A DNA stretch of 64,000 nt from Sinohyriopsis cumingii. Taxonomy: Eukaryota > Mollusca > Bivalvia > Unionida > Unionidae. Below the pieces are notes generated by a model that saw nothing but the letters and a program-made list of their open reading frames with translations, had not been told where the DNA came from and did not search any database. Shown in pieces: positions 26,200 to 35,599 of the stretch. Position numbers and translations under genes: made by a program. The stretch lies in contig CM068832.1 in assembly GCA_028554795.2 (NCBI GenBank), positions 90,080,511 through 90,144,510 of the forward strand, written 5' to 3'. The number at the start of each line of letters is the position of its first letter. Positions within the stretch are counted from its first letter, which is position 1.

Positions 26200-27085
26200 A
26201 CATCTCATTCATAATTGGTAGAGTCACAGGTTGTTATCATAATTGTACTTAGAGTCATGGGTTGTTGTCATAATTGGTACTTTAATCATGGGTTGTTGTC
26301 ATAATTGGTACTTTAGTCATGGATTGTTGCCATAATTGGTACTTTAGTCATGGATTGTTGTCATAATTGGTACTTTTGAGTCATGGGTTATCATACTTGG
26401 TATTTTAGAGTCATAGGTTGTTGTCATATGTACTTTAGAATCATGGGTTGTCATAACTGGTACTTTGGAATCATGGGTTGTCATAAATGGTACTTCAGAA
26501 TCATGGGTTATCATAATTGGTACTTCAGAATCATGGGTTATCATAATTGGTACTATAGAATCATGGTTTGTAGCAAAGGTTTCCAGTAATAAAGGCATGA
26601 AAATCACATCTCATTCATAATTGGTAGAGTCATGGGTTGTTGTCATAAATGTACTTAAAGTCATTGGTTGTTGTCATAATTGGTACTTTAATCATGGATT
26701 GTTGTCATAATTGGTACTTTAGAATCATGGGTTGTCATAACTGGTACTTTGGAATCATGGGTTGTTGTCATAATTGGTACATTAGAATCAAGGGTTGTTG
26801 TCATAATTGGTACTTTAGAATTATGTGTTGTCATAATTGGTACTTTAGAATCATGTGTTGTCATAAATGGTACTTTAGAATCATGGGTTGTTGTCATAAT
26901 TGGTACTTTAAATCATGATTTGTCATAATTGGTACTTTAGAATCATGGGTTATCATAGTTGGTACTTTAGAGTCATCAGTTTTCATAACTGGTACTTTAG
27001 AATCATGGGTTGTCATTATAATTGGTGCATTAGAATCAAGGATTGTTGTCATAATTGGTACTTTAGAATTATGGATTGTTGGTTC
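26200..27085. repeat. About 30-bp minisatellite, about 27 copies
   Basis: Units contain CATAATTGGTACTTTAGAAT. A block containing GGTTNCNNGTAATAAAGGCA and CATCTCATTCATAATTGGTA recurs at about 26175 and 26575, so part of the array was duplicated with its flank. Confidence 0.9.
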
Positions 27086-27169
27086 AATGCAATTAATTTA
27101 AAAGATGAAAAGAAATTCTTAGAAGTAATTTTAATTATCATTCTACATCTGTATGTTGACTAATTGATA

Positions 27170-28376
27170 GTCCGAGTTTCCTCTGACCCTTGCCACTCCA
27201 TTTTTTGATCTTTGGACATTTATGCTGGGGTGTAGGGTCAGAGCACATTCCCTATCGAAAAGTTGGAATTCCGCCGACACCATTTGGTGTCAACATGGGG
27301 TAGCCACTTTCTAGCCGACCCAGCACACTTGAACGACCTTTCATCGAGATATACTTGCATGAAATCGATAGGAATATGACTTATTTTCTCAAAAATCATG
27401 AGCATAGCATTCATCATGTCTTTAATCCGCTGACAGACTAGACGAAAGTACGTCGTTGCTGAAATTTGACCTGGATCTGGTCATTTGCATTCCGAGTCAA
27501 ATGACTATACAAATCTCGGAACCTACATGTCAATGACATCAGAGGTCATATAGTCACGTGATATCGCAATAAACAAATTTCCCAAGTTGTTGTACATAGA
27601 ATTTGGACATATTATATAGAAGTCACTTAATGTTTGTAAATAAATATAATGCACACTTAATTCTCAACATATTTATCCTGAGAGCAATGAACAGAAACCT
27701 GTAGGTATCGCAGAAGGGTGGAGAAAACCGTTTTCAAGAAGTACCGAGCACGTGTCAGCGATGTTTTTTTGTTGGTTGCCATGTGACTACCAGATTGACA
27801 CGTGCTCTTCGTAGTGAATCTGGTTTTCTTCAAATTTCTGCAACATTTACATATTTTCGTCGTTGTTTTCACAATAAATAGTTTGAGAAGTTTGTTTTTT
27901 AATTTTTCTATAAAAATTACATTACTTTTATTTATATGTTCAATTTGTTTTCCTACACCTACACTAGAAATGGTCTGTTGTTGATATCAAGTGACTGTAT
28001 GACCTCTGATGTCATTCAGATGTCGGTTGCGAGAGTTGTCTAGTCACGTGACTAGAAATACAAATGGCTGATCCAGGTCAAATTTTAGCAACGACGTGCT
28101 TTTGTCTCTTGTATCAGTGGATTAAAGACATAACGAATGCTATGATCGCAATTTCTGAGAAAATAAATCATATTCCTATTGATTTCATGCAGGTATATCT
28201 CGATGAAAGGTCATTCAAGTTTGCTGGGCCTGCTAGTAAGCGGCTACCACATGCCGACACCAAATGGTGTCGGCGAATTCCAACTTTTCGATAGGGAAAG
28301 CGCTCTGACCCTACACCCCAACATAAATGTCCAAATATCAAAAAATGGGGTGGCAAGGGTCAGAGGAAACTCGGAC
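27170..28376. mobile_element. 1.2-kb element with about 400-bp terminal inverted repeats
   Basis: The left arm begins GTCCGAGTTTCCTCTGACCC and its inverse ends at 28376. The arms remain alignable for about 400 bp with scattered differences, leaving about 400 bp in the middle. TA flanks both ends (27168-27169 and 28377-28378). No transposase is visible, so it is a non-autonomous foldback or MITE-like element; the superfamily is uncertain. Confidence 0.85.
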
Positions 28377-28378
28377 TA

Positions 28379-28784
28379 ACTAACTGAGTACAGTTAAAAA
28401 TAATCTCCCTCATATTCATTTGAATTGTGACATTTGTGAAAATGACTGAAAATACACCAGTAAGAGGAAGAAAAAAGGTCGCTTTTGACATAAAGCTACA
28501 AATAAGTTCTGAAATAAAGGCAGGGCATTCATGAAAACCGAGTGTGAAAAAAATGTCTGCCATCAATTAATCCAATTTCTTCTATATTTTGCAATTATCC
28601 ATGAAAAAATATCCAGCTATGCTCACTTCTTTTTGTTCCATTTTAGCTCACTGCCCAAGTGATGATTGACTAATGTTATTGTGTGGAAACAATTTGTCTG
28701 ACCCTGATCTTTGACTTTTTGATCCCAAAGTCAATAAGACTCGTGGAAGTTGAGTAAGCAGAAGAAATTATTTAAACTGTTAGT
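28379..28784. other. Intron DNA, no gene recognised
   Basis: AT-rich; nothing recognised. Confidence 0.5.
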
Positions 28785-29095
28785 TTATTGCCCTAGTCAT
28801 TGCTTATTGCCAGTCACTGCCTACTGCCCTAATCATTGCCTACTACCCTAATTATTGCTTATTACCCTAATCATTACCTATTGCCCTAATCATTGCCTAC
28901 TAACTTAATTGCCCTAATTACTGACTACTGCCCTCATCATTGTCTATTGCCCTAATCAATGCCTACTGCCTAAACATTACCTATTGTCATAATCATTGTC
29001 TACTACCCTAATCATAGCCTATTGCTTAATTATTGCCTATTGCCCTAATCATTGCCTACTGCCAAATCATTGCTTATTGCCCTAATCATTTTGCC
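28785..29095. repeat. About 19-bp degenerate minisatellite, about 15 copies
   Basis: Units like TGCCCTAATCATTGCCTAT with frequent indels. Confidence 0.85.
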
Positions 29096-29194
29096 AGAAA
29101 TATATCAATTTATTTGACTGTGGTCAGTGTAACAGACGTGTGACCAAAACGGAGCATTTGCAAATCCTAAAATTGGATTAGTCTGGGTCAGCTA

Positions 29195-32100
29195 CCATGT
29201 CCTTGGGTAATTACACTATATATTATTATTATACATGTATGTCTTTGGGTAATTACACTATATATTATTATTATACATGGTATGTCTTTGAGTAATTACA
29301 CTATATATTATTATTATACATGTATGTCTTTGGGTAATACACTATATATTATTATTATACATGAATGTCTTTGGGTAATTACACTATATATTATTATTAT
29401 ACATGTATGTCTTTGGGTAATTACACTATATATTATTATTATACATGTATGTCTTTGGGTAATTACACTATATATTACTATTATACATGAATGTCTTTGG
29501 GTAATAACCTATATATTATTATTATACATGTATGTCTTTGGGTAATTACACTATATATTGTTATTATACATGTATGTCTTTGGGTAATTACACTATATAT
29601 TATTATTATACATGTATGTCTTTGGGTAATTACACTATAAATTATTATTATACATGTATGTCTTTGGGTAATTACACTATATATTGTTATTATACATGTA
29701 TGTCTTTGGGTAATTACACTATATATTATTATTATACATGGTATGTCTTTGGGTAATTACACTATATATTATTATTATACATGTATGTCTTTGGGTAATT
29801 ACACTATACATTATTATTATACATGTATGTCTTTGGGTAATTACACTATATATTATTATTATACATGTATGTCTTTGGGTAAGACACTTTACACTATATA
29901 TTACTATTATACATGAATGTCTTTGGGTAATACACTATATATTATTATTATACATGTATGTCTTTGGGTAATTACACTATATATTTTTATTATACATGTA
30001 TGTCTTTGGGTAAGGCACTATACACTATATATTACTATTATACATGTATGTCTTTGGGTAAGGCACTTTACACTATATATTATTATTATTATACATGTAT
30101 GTGTTTGGGTAAGGCACTTTACACTATATATTATTATTATTATTATACATGTATGTCTTTGGGTAAGGCACTATACACTATATATTACTATTATACATGT
30201 ATGTCTTTGGGTAAGGCACTTTACACTATATATTATTATTATTATACATGTATGTGTTTGGGTAAGGCACTTTACACTATATATTATTATTATTATTATA
30301 CATGTATGTCTTTGGGTAAGGCACTTTACACTATATATTACTATTATACATGTATGTGTTTGGGTAAGGCACTTTACACTATATATTATTATTATTATAC
30401 ATGTATTTGTTTGGCTAAGGCACTGTACACTATATATTACTATTATACATGTATGTGTTTGGGTAAGGCACTTTACACTATATATTATTATTATTATACA
30501 TGTATGTCTGGGTAAGACACTTTACACTATATATTATTATTATTATTATACATGTATGTCTTTGGGTAAGGCACTTTACACTATATATTATTATTATACA
30601 TGTATGTGTTTGGGTAAGGCACTTTATACTATATATTACTATTATACATGTATGTCTTTGGGTAAGGCACTTTACACTATATATTATTATTATACATGTA
30701 TGTGTTTGGGTAAGGCACTTTATACTATATATTACTATTATACATGAATGTCTTTGGGTAAGGCACTGTACACTATATATTATTATTATACATGTATTTG
30801 TTTGGCTAAGGCACTGTACACTATATATTACTATTATACATGTATGTGTTTGGGTAAGGCACTTTACACTATATATTACTATTATACATGAATGTCTTTG
30901 GGTAAGGCACTGTACACTATATATTATTATTATACATGTATTTGTTTGGCTAAGGCACTGTACACTATATATTACTATTATACATGTATGTGTTTGGGTC
31001 AGGCACTGTACACTATATATTACTATTATACATGTATGTCTTTGGGTAAGGCACTTTACACTATATATTACTATTATACATGAATGTCTTTAGGTAAGGC
31101 ACTGTACACTATATATTATTATTATACATGTATTTGTTTGGCTAAGGCACTGTACACTATATATTACTATTATACATGTATGTGTTTGGGTAAGGCACTT
31201 TACACTATATATTACTATTATACATGTATGTGTTTGGGTAAGGCACTTTATACTATATGTTACTATTATACATGAATGTCTTTGGCTAAGGCACTGTACA
31301 CTATATATTATTATTATACATGAATGTCTTTGGGTAAGGCACTGTACACTATATATTACTATTATACATGTATGTGTTTGGGTAAGGCACTTTACATTAT
31401 ATATTACTATTATACATGTATGTGTTTGGGTAAGGCACTGTACACTATATATTATTATTATACATGAATGTCTTTGGGTAAGGCACTGTACACTATATAT
31501 TACTATTATACATGTATGTGTTTGGGTAAGGCACTTTACACTATATATTATTATTATTATTATACATGTATGTCTTTGGGTAAGGCACTTTACATTATAT
31601 ATTACTATTATACATGTATGTGTTTTGGTAAGGTACTGTACACTATATATTATTATTATACATGAATGTCTTTAGGTAAGGCACTGTACACTATATATTA
31701 TTATTATACATGTATTTGTTTGGCTAAGGCACTGTACACTATATATTACTATTATACATGTATGTGTTTGGGTAAGGCACTTTACACTATATATTATTAT
31801 TATTATACATGTATGTGTTTGGGTAAGGCACTTTACACTATATATTATTATTATTATACATGTATGTCTTTGGGTAAGGCACTGTACACTATATATTATT
31901 ATTATTATACATGTATGTCTTTGGGTAAGGCACTGTACACTATATATTATTATTATACATGTATGTCTGGGTAAGGCACTTTACACTATATATTACTATT
32001 ATACATGAATGTCTTTGGGTAATACACTATATATTACTATTATACATGTATGTGTTTGGGTAAGGCACTTTACACTATATATTATTATTATTATACATGT

Positions 32101-33138
32101 ATGTGTTTGGGTAAGGCACTTTACACTATATATTATTATTATTATACATGTATGTGTTTGGCTAAGGCACTTTACACTATATATTATTATTATTATACAT
32201 GTATGTGTTTGGGTAAGGCACTTTACACTATATATTATTATTATACATGTATGTCTGGGTAAGGCACTTTACACTATATATTACTATTATACATGTATGT
32301 CTTTGGGTAAGGCACTTTATACTATATATTATTATTATACATGTATGTGTTTGGCTAAGGCACTGTACACTATATATTACTATTATACATGTATGTGTTT
32401 GGCTAAGGCACTTTACACTATATATTATTATTATTATACATGTATGTCTGGGTAAGGCACTTTACACTATATATTATTATTATTATACATGTATGTGTTT
32501 GGCTAAGGCACTTTACACTATATATTATTATTATTATACATGTATGTGTTTGGCTAAGGCACTTTACACTATATATTATTATTATACATGTATGTCTGGG
32601 TAAGGCACTTTACACTATATATTACTATTATACATGTATGTCTTTGGGTAAGGCACTTTATACTATATATTACTATTATACATGTATGTGTTTGGGTAAG
32701 GCACTGTACACTATATATTACTATTATACATGTATGTGTTTGGGTAAGGCACTGTACACTATATATTACTATTATACATGTATGTGTTTGGGTAAGGCAC
32801 TGTACACTATATATTACTATTATACATGTATGTGTTTGGGTAAGGCACTTTACACTATATATTATTATTATTATTATACATGTATGTCTTTGGGTAAGGC
32901 ACTTTACACTATATATTACTATTATACATGTATGTGTTTGGGTAAGGCACTGTACACTATATATTACTATTATACATGTATGTGTTTGGGTAAGGCACTT
33001 TACACTATATATTATTATTATTATACATGTATGTCTGGGTAAGGCACTTTACACTATATATTATTATTATTATACATGTATGTCTTTGGGTAAGGCACTG
33101 TACACTATATATTACTATTATACATGTATGTGTTTGGG
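29195..33138. repeat. 45-50-bp AT-rich minisatellite, about 80 copies (Polinton target)
   Basis: Units contain CTATATATTATTATTATACA and TGTATGTCTTTGGGTAA. Copies before about 29880 carry AATTACA; later copies carry AAGGCACTTTACA or AAGGCACTGTACA. The TAT run varies from unit to unit. The Polinton inserted into its right end. Confidence 0.95.
33134..33138. repeat. Target-site duplication, left copy (TTGGG)
   Basis: TTGGG directly abuts the left TIR and recurs directly after the right TIR. It is part of the host minisatellite unit; joining the two flanks restores an uninterrupted unit. A six-base duplication (TTTGGG) is possible if the last T of the right TIR is counted, which would match the 6-bp duplications known for Polintons. 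Confidence 0.85.
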
Positions 33139-33397
33139 AGCAGCAGAGGGGGCGAATCGGACATTTTGTCCAATCGTTATTTTGCTTAATTATTACTTTC
33201 TGCACTCAGCGGATCCGGTGTAGTCAGCGCTGGTAAAAAAAAAACGACGTCGGTCCATCCTACACGATGGTGACGTCATTTGGTTTAATTAACACCTTCT
33301 GCGCGTCGATCCCCAGCGTCGTCAGCGTCCGGTAAGCACATCGACGACCGCGTCGATGTCATCGCCCCCTCTGCTGCTAAGTGGTTATTTACAATGA
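33139..33397 (+). repeat. Left terminal inverted repeat of the Polinton
   Basis: The outer 66 nt match the right end perfectly. A core of about 75 nt (about 33205-33277) is strongly diverged, and the inner block of about 120 nt matches again with about one mismatch. The arm starts with AGCAGCAGAGGGGGCGA and the inverse of that 17-mer occurs at 33362-33378, so the arm is itself bounded by inverted repeats. It holds a perfect 8-bp hairpin (CATCGACG at 33339-33346, CGTCGATG at 33351-33358), a GGACA/TGTCC hairpin near the tip, and repeats related to GTCGTCAGCG. Such ends probably serve as replication and integration signals (inference). Confidence 0.95.
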
Positions 33398-33410
33398 AAA
33401 TTAGTTACAA

Positions 33411-34085
33411 CTAACTGAATATTTGGTCAAGTCCGATACGATATCGTGTCCGAGGATCATGTAAATTTATCGTTATGAATCCATGTGGGGTCGACTGAGC
33501 ATGACTAAAAAAGTTTCGAAAAACATTAAAGTCCATGTCACCGCCGCACCATGTCTGCCAAATATTTCGTAGCGTGTGTGTATCAACGCCGTTGAATACA
33601 GCAAGAATATTGCAGTTATCTCTGATTACTTTTGGAATCTGAGTGTATCGTTGAGTGACATATATCACGTCAGTGTTTTTATGCCTGCCTCTGGAAAATA
33701 TCCTAGCTGGGTTCTTTTGATTGTCTAACATAACATCATCGTACACGACTAGATTGTTAACGTCGCCATCAATATCATCAATACCCGGTGCATCATTGAT
33801 ATCCGTAATAAACTCAATAACATTCTTTTTAGCGATCGCTGATGCATTCTCGTTGAAATCTTTCAACACCTCGTAGCATCGTTGATCATCTACGCTAGGA
33901 GCAACCAAATACAACTTATCCCACTTCATCCATCTCATTATTAAATTGAGTAACAATTGCGTCTTGCCGGATCCAGATGGTCCGATGATAATCATCCGGA
34001 TCGAGTTTGGTAACGCTGCAACATGCTTAACTGGTTCTCTTGTTTTAGTCGCCGAAAAATCAATTATATTCATATCTCTATACAT
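33411..34085 (-). CDS. A32-type genome-packaging ATPase (FtsK/HerA superfamily)
   Basis: A 224-residue P-loop ATPase expected to drive DNA into preformed capsids. The Walker A motif GPSGSGKT is at residues 35-42, Walker B (LVVYDDV) at about 112-118, and a conserved TQ sensor (YVTQRY) at about 142-147. Length and motif order fit the packaging ATPases of Polintons, virophages and related double-jelly-roll viruses. The ATG at 34085 is used; an in-frame ATG four codons on (34073) is an alternative. It is transcribed towards the left TIR and divergently from the zinc-ribbon gene, with five bases between the two start codons, so a shared bidirectional promoter is likely. No defect is seen. Confidence 0.94.
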   Translation of the reverse strand: MYRDMNIIDFSATKTREPVKHVAALPNSIRMIIIGPSGSGKTQLLLNLIMRWMKWDKLYLVAPSVDDQRCYEVLKDFNENASAIAKKNVIEFITDINDAPGIDDIDGDVNNLVVYDDVMLDNQKNPARIFSRGRHKNTDVIYVTQRYTQIPKVIRDNCNILAVFNGVDTHTLRNIWQTWCGGDMDFNVFRNFFSHAQSTPHGFITINLHDPRTRYRIGLDQIFS

Positions 34086-34090
34086 AAATT

Positions 34091-34369
34091 ATGGATCTAT
34101 ATTGTGTGAAGTGTAGAGTGCGTACTGGCACAAATGATATGACAACCGTTACGACAAGAAATAACAGATCGGCGCTTACTGGTAAGTGTGTACAATGCGG
34201 TACAAAGAAATTTAGATTTATTTCTATTAGACCCGGAGATGTTTTAAAAAAAAGCGAGGAGGTGACATCGCAGCCAAATTGGCAAAACTCCCCGGAACAC
34301 CGTGGGCAAAGTATCCAGGAGAAAAACACCTCCCAGGATATAACTACTGTGGCCCCGGAACACGATTAG
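34091..34369 (+). CDS. Small zinc-ribbon protein (DUF5679-like), zero frame of the zinc-ribbon/PLA2 gene
   Basis: The frame opens with ATG and encodes a four-cysteine ribbon: C5, C8, C33 and C36 as two CxxC pairs, followed by a basic TKKFRF stretch. This is the small ribbon fold seen in giant viruses and Polintons (DUF5679-like, from memory of the family). After residue 52 the frame enters an eight-A run and then continues without family resemblance to a stop at 34367-34369. The adjacent -1 frame holds a PLA2 domain without its own ATG, so the true product is probably a ribbon-PLA2 fusion made by frameshifting, or the gene carries a one-base deletion. The last part of this zero-frame reading is therefore doubtful. 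Confidence 0.8.
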   Translation: MDLYCVKCRVRTGTNDMTTVTTRNNRSALTGKCVQCGTKKFRFISIRPGDVLKKSEEVTSQPNWQNSPEHRGQSIQEKNTSQDITTVAPEHD

Positions 34370-34629
34370 ATATTAGACTCGATGATCAAAATCAGCCCAA
34401 ACCCGGTGAGTATCCAATAAACGCTATCGATAAGGCGTGTCATGCTCATGATGTTGCTTACAAAAGTAGCGATCTGCAACAGCGTCATATCGCGGATGTA
34501 AAATTAATTCACGCGCTAAATGCTATTCCTGATAAATCCGTCAAAGAAAAATTGGCCTCATGGTTGGTAAAATCGGCTATGAAAGGTAAATTAATTATTG
34601 GAAGCGGAGCTTCTCGCGCTGGTAATTGA
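34231..34629 (+). CDS. Parvovirus-like phospholipase A2 domain in the -1 frame
   Basis: This frame is open from 34231 to a TGA at 34627-34629. It encodes a PLA2 core: calcium-loop motif YNYCGPGT (34339-34362) and catalytic HDVAY (34447-34461). Comparable domains in parvovirus VP1 and in adintoviruses breach endosomal membranes during entry. The frame has no ATG before the catalytic core (the first is near its C-terminus), so it is not an independent gene by normal initiation. It continues naturally from the zinc ribbon by a -1 shift at the T TTA AAA heptamer (34243-34249) in the A8 run. The stop overlaps the AATTGAAAAC motif in front of the integrase. Either programmed frameshifting, a damaged gene or a homopolymer error could explain it. 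Confidence 0.85.
   Translation, partial: TRRCFKKKRGGDIAAKLAKLPGTPWAKYPGEKHLPGYNYCGPGTRLDIRLDDQNQPKPGEYPINAIDKACHAHDVAYKSSDLQQRHIADVKLIHALNAIPDKSVKEKLASWLVKSAMKGKLIIGSGASRAGN
34243..34253 (+). promoter_or_regulatory. Candidate -1 ribosomal frameshift site
   Basis: In the zero frame the codons read GTT TTA AAA AAA AGC, which gives the X XXY YYZ heptamer T TTA AAA and then more A. Slipping back one base leads directly into the open PLA2 frame. No downstream pseudoknot was verified. Confidence 0.5.
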
Positions 34630-34654
34630 AAACGCTAGCGTTTATAATAACAAC
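34624..34654 (+). promoter_or_regulatory. Gene-border motif before integrase
   Basis: AATTGAAAAC (34624-34633) overlaps the PLA2 stop codon and is followed by TTTATAATAA just before the ATG. It fits the repeated motif found at gene borders in this element. Confidence 0.6.
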
Positions 34655-35599
34655 ATGGAATCCATCTATTATTCTCCGAGAGGATACTGGAAGGGGAAGG
34701 CCGCAATTGGTAAGCTTGCAAGCGCTGCAAAGGTAACGAGGGCCACTGCGGCTAATTGGTTATCCAAACAGGCTATATGGCAAATCTATCAACCACCGCC
34801 TAAACAAATCAACTTCTCGCGCTTTGATGTCAGCGTACCTAATGAAGTTCATCAGGCTGATATACTATTTTTGCCGCATGACAACGGTTACAAATACGCG
34901 CTAACCGTAGTTGATGTTGCGAGTCGATACAAACAAGCGGAGCCGTTAAAAACAAAGTCGGCAACTGAAGTAGCCGCTGCGTTTGAAAGAATTTATCGAA
35001 GAGGCCCTCTGCGCTGGCCAAATCTATTACAAGTTGATCCCGGTAGTGAATTTCGCGGCGCTGTTTTATCAACGCTGAAACATCATAGCGTCGCGATACG
35101 ACGAGGTCATACTGCGCTACATCGTGATCAGGCAATTGTTGAACGATTCAATCGGACTCTCGCTGAACGGTTATTTGGATATCAATACGCGAAGGAATTC
35201 ATCCAAGAAAAACGATCTCGTGAATGGGTTAAAAGGTTGCCAGGTGTAATTGCAGCGTTAAATAACGAGATTACCCGAGCAGTCAACATGAAGCCCAGCG
35301 ACGCGATTAAATACGAGTATATACCCGGAAAATCAAAAATAAATAGCGTTTCCAAGCCGATTCTTGGCGATGTCACTGTTAGATATCTGTATGAACCAGG
35401 AGAGCTTGAAGGCGGTAAAAAAAGAGCTACTGATCCTATTTGGAGTGTTACCACACATAACATATCAACGATAACACGATCAACTGGTAGACCACCGATC
35501 TATAGACTGGATTCAACTGCTCCTCAGCGCGGATTTACACGCGAGCAACTACAAGTGATACCTGACGATACTCAATTACCCCCGCGTGGTCTTAACTAG
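34655..35599 (+). CDS. Polinton integrase (retroviral-type DDE, RVE family)
   Basis: A 314-residue integrase that joins the linear element to host DNA and makes the short target duplication. The catalytic triad reads D69 (HQAD), D128 (QVDPGSEF) and E163 (IVERFN), with 34 residues between the last two. An N-terminal helical or HHCC-like region precedes it and a C-terminal chromo/SH3-like basic domain follows (about 240-300). I chose the ATG at 34655 because it follows the AATTGAAAAC...TTTATAATAA motif; the open frame extends upstream only to a TTG. The 3' end overlaps the convergent polymerase-helicase gene by 8 bp. It is not an LTR-retroelement integrase: no reverse transcriptase, gag or LTR is present. 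Confidence 0.96.
   Translation: MESIYYSPRGYWKGKAAIGKLASAAKVTRATAANWLSKQAIWQIYQPPPKQINFSRFDVSVPNEVHQADILFLPHDNGYKYALTVVDVASRYKQAEPLKTKSATEVAAAFERIYRRGPLRWPNLLQVDPGSEFRGAVLSTLKHHSVAIRRGHTALHRDQAIVERFNRTLAERLFGYQYAKEFIQEKRSREWVKRLPGVIAALNNEITRAVNMKPSDAIKYEYIPGKSKINSVSKPILGDVTVRYLYEPGELEGGKKRATDPIWSVTTHNISTITRSTGRPPIYRLDSTAPQRGFTREQLQVIPDDTQLPPRGLN

Noticed and set aside
29282..33223. Repeated frames rich in YYYTCMSLGK and IIIHVCLWVR
   Set aside because: They arise from the AT-rich minisatellite and end in or near the Polinton TIR by chance.
34279..34629. PLA2 frame as an independent gene starting at 34279
   Set aside because: The apparent start codon is TTG and no ATG precedes the catalytic core; the domain is better explained by a -1 shift from the zinc-ribbon frame or by a damaged fusion gene.
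34655..35599. Integrase as part of an LTR retrotransposon or endogenous retrovirus
   Set aside because: No reverse transcriptase, protease-RNase H or LTRs; the neighbours are packaging ATPase, capsid and adenain-type protease within Polinton TIRs.
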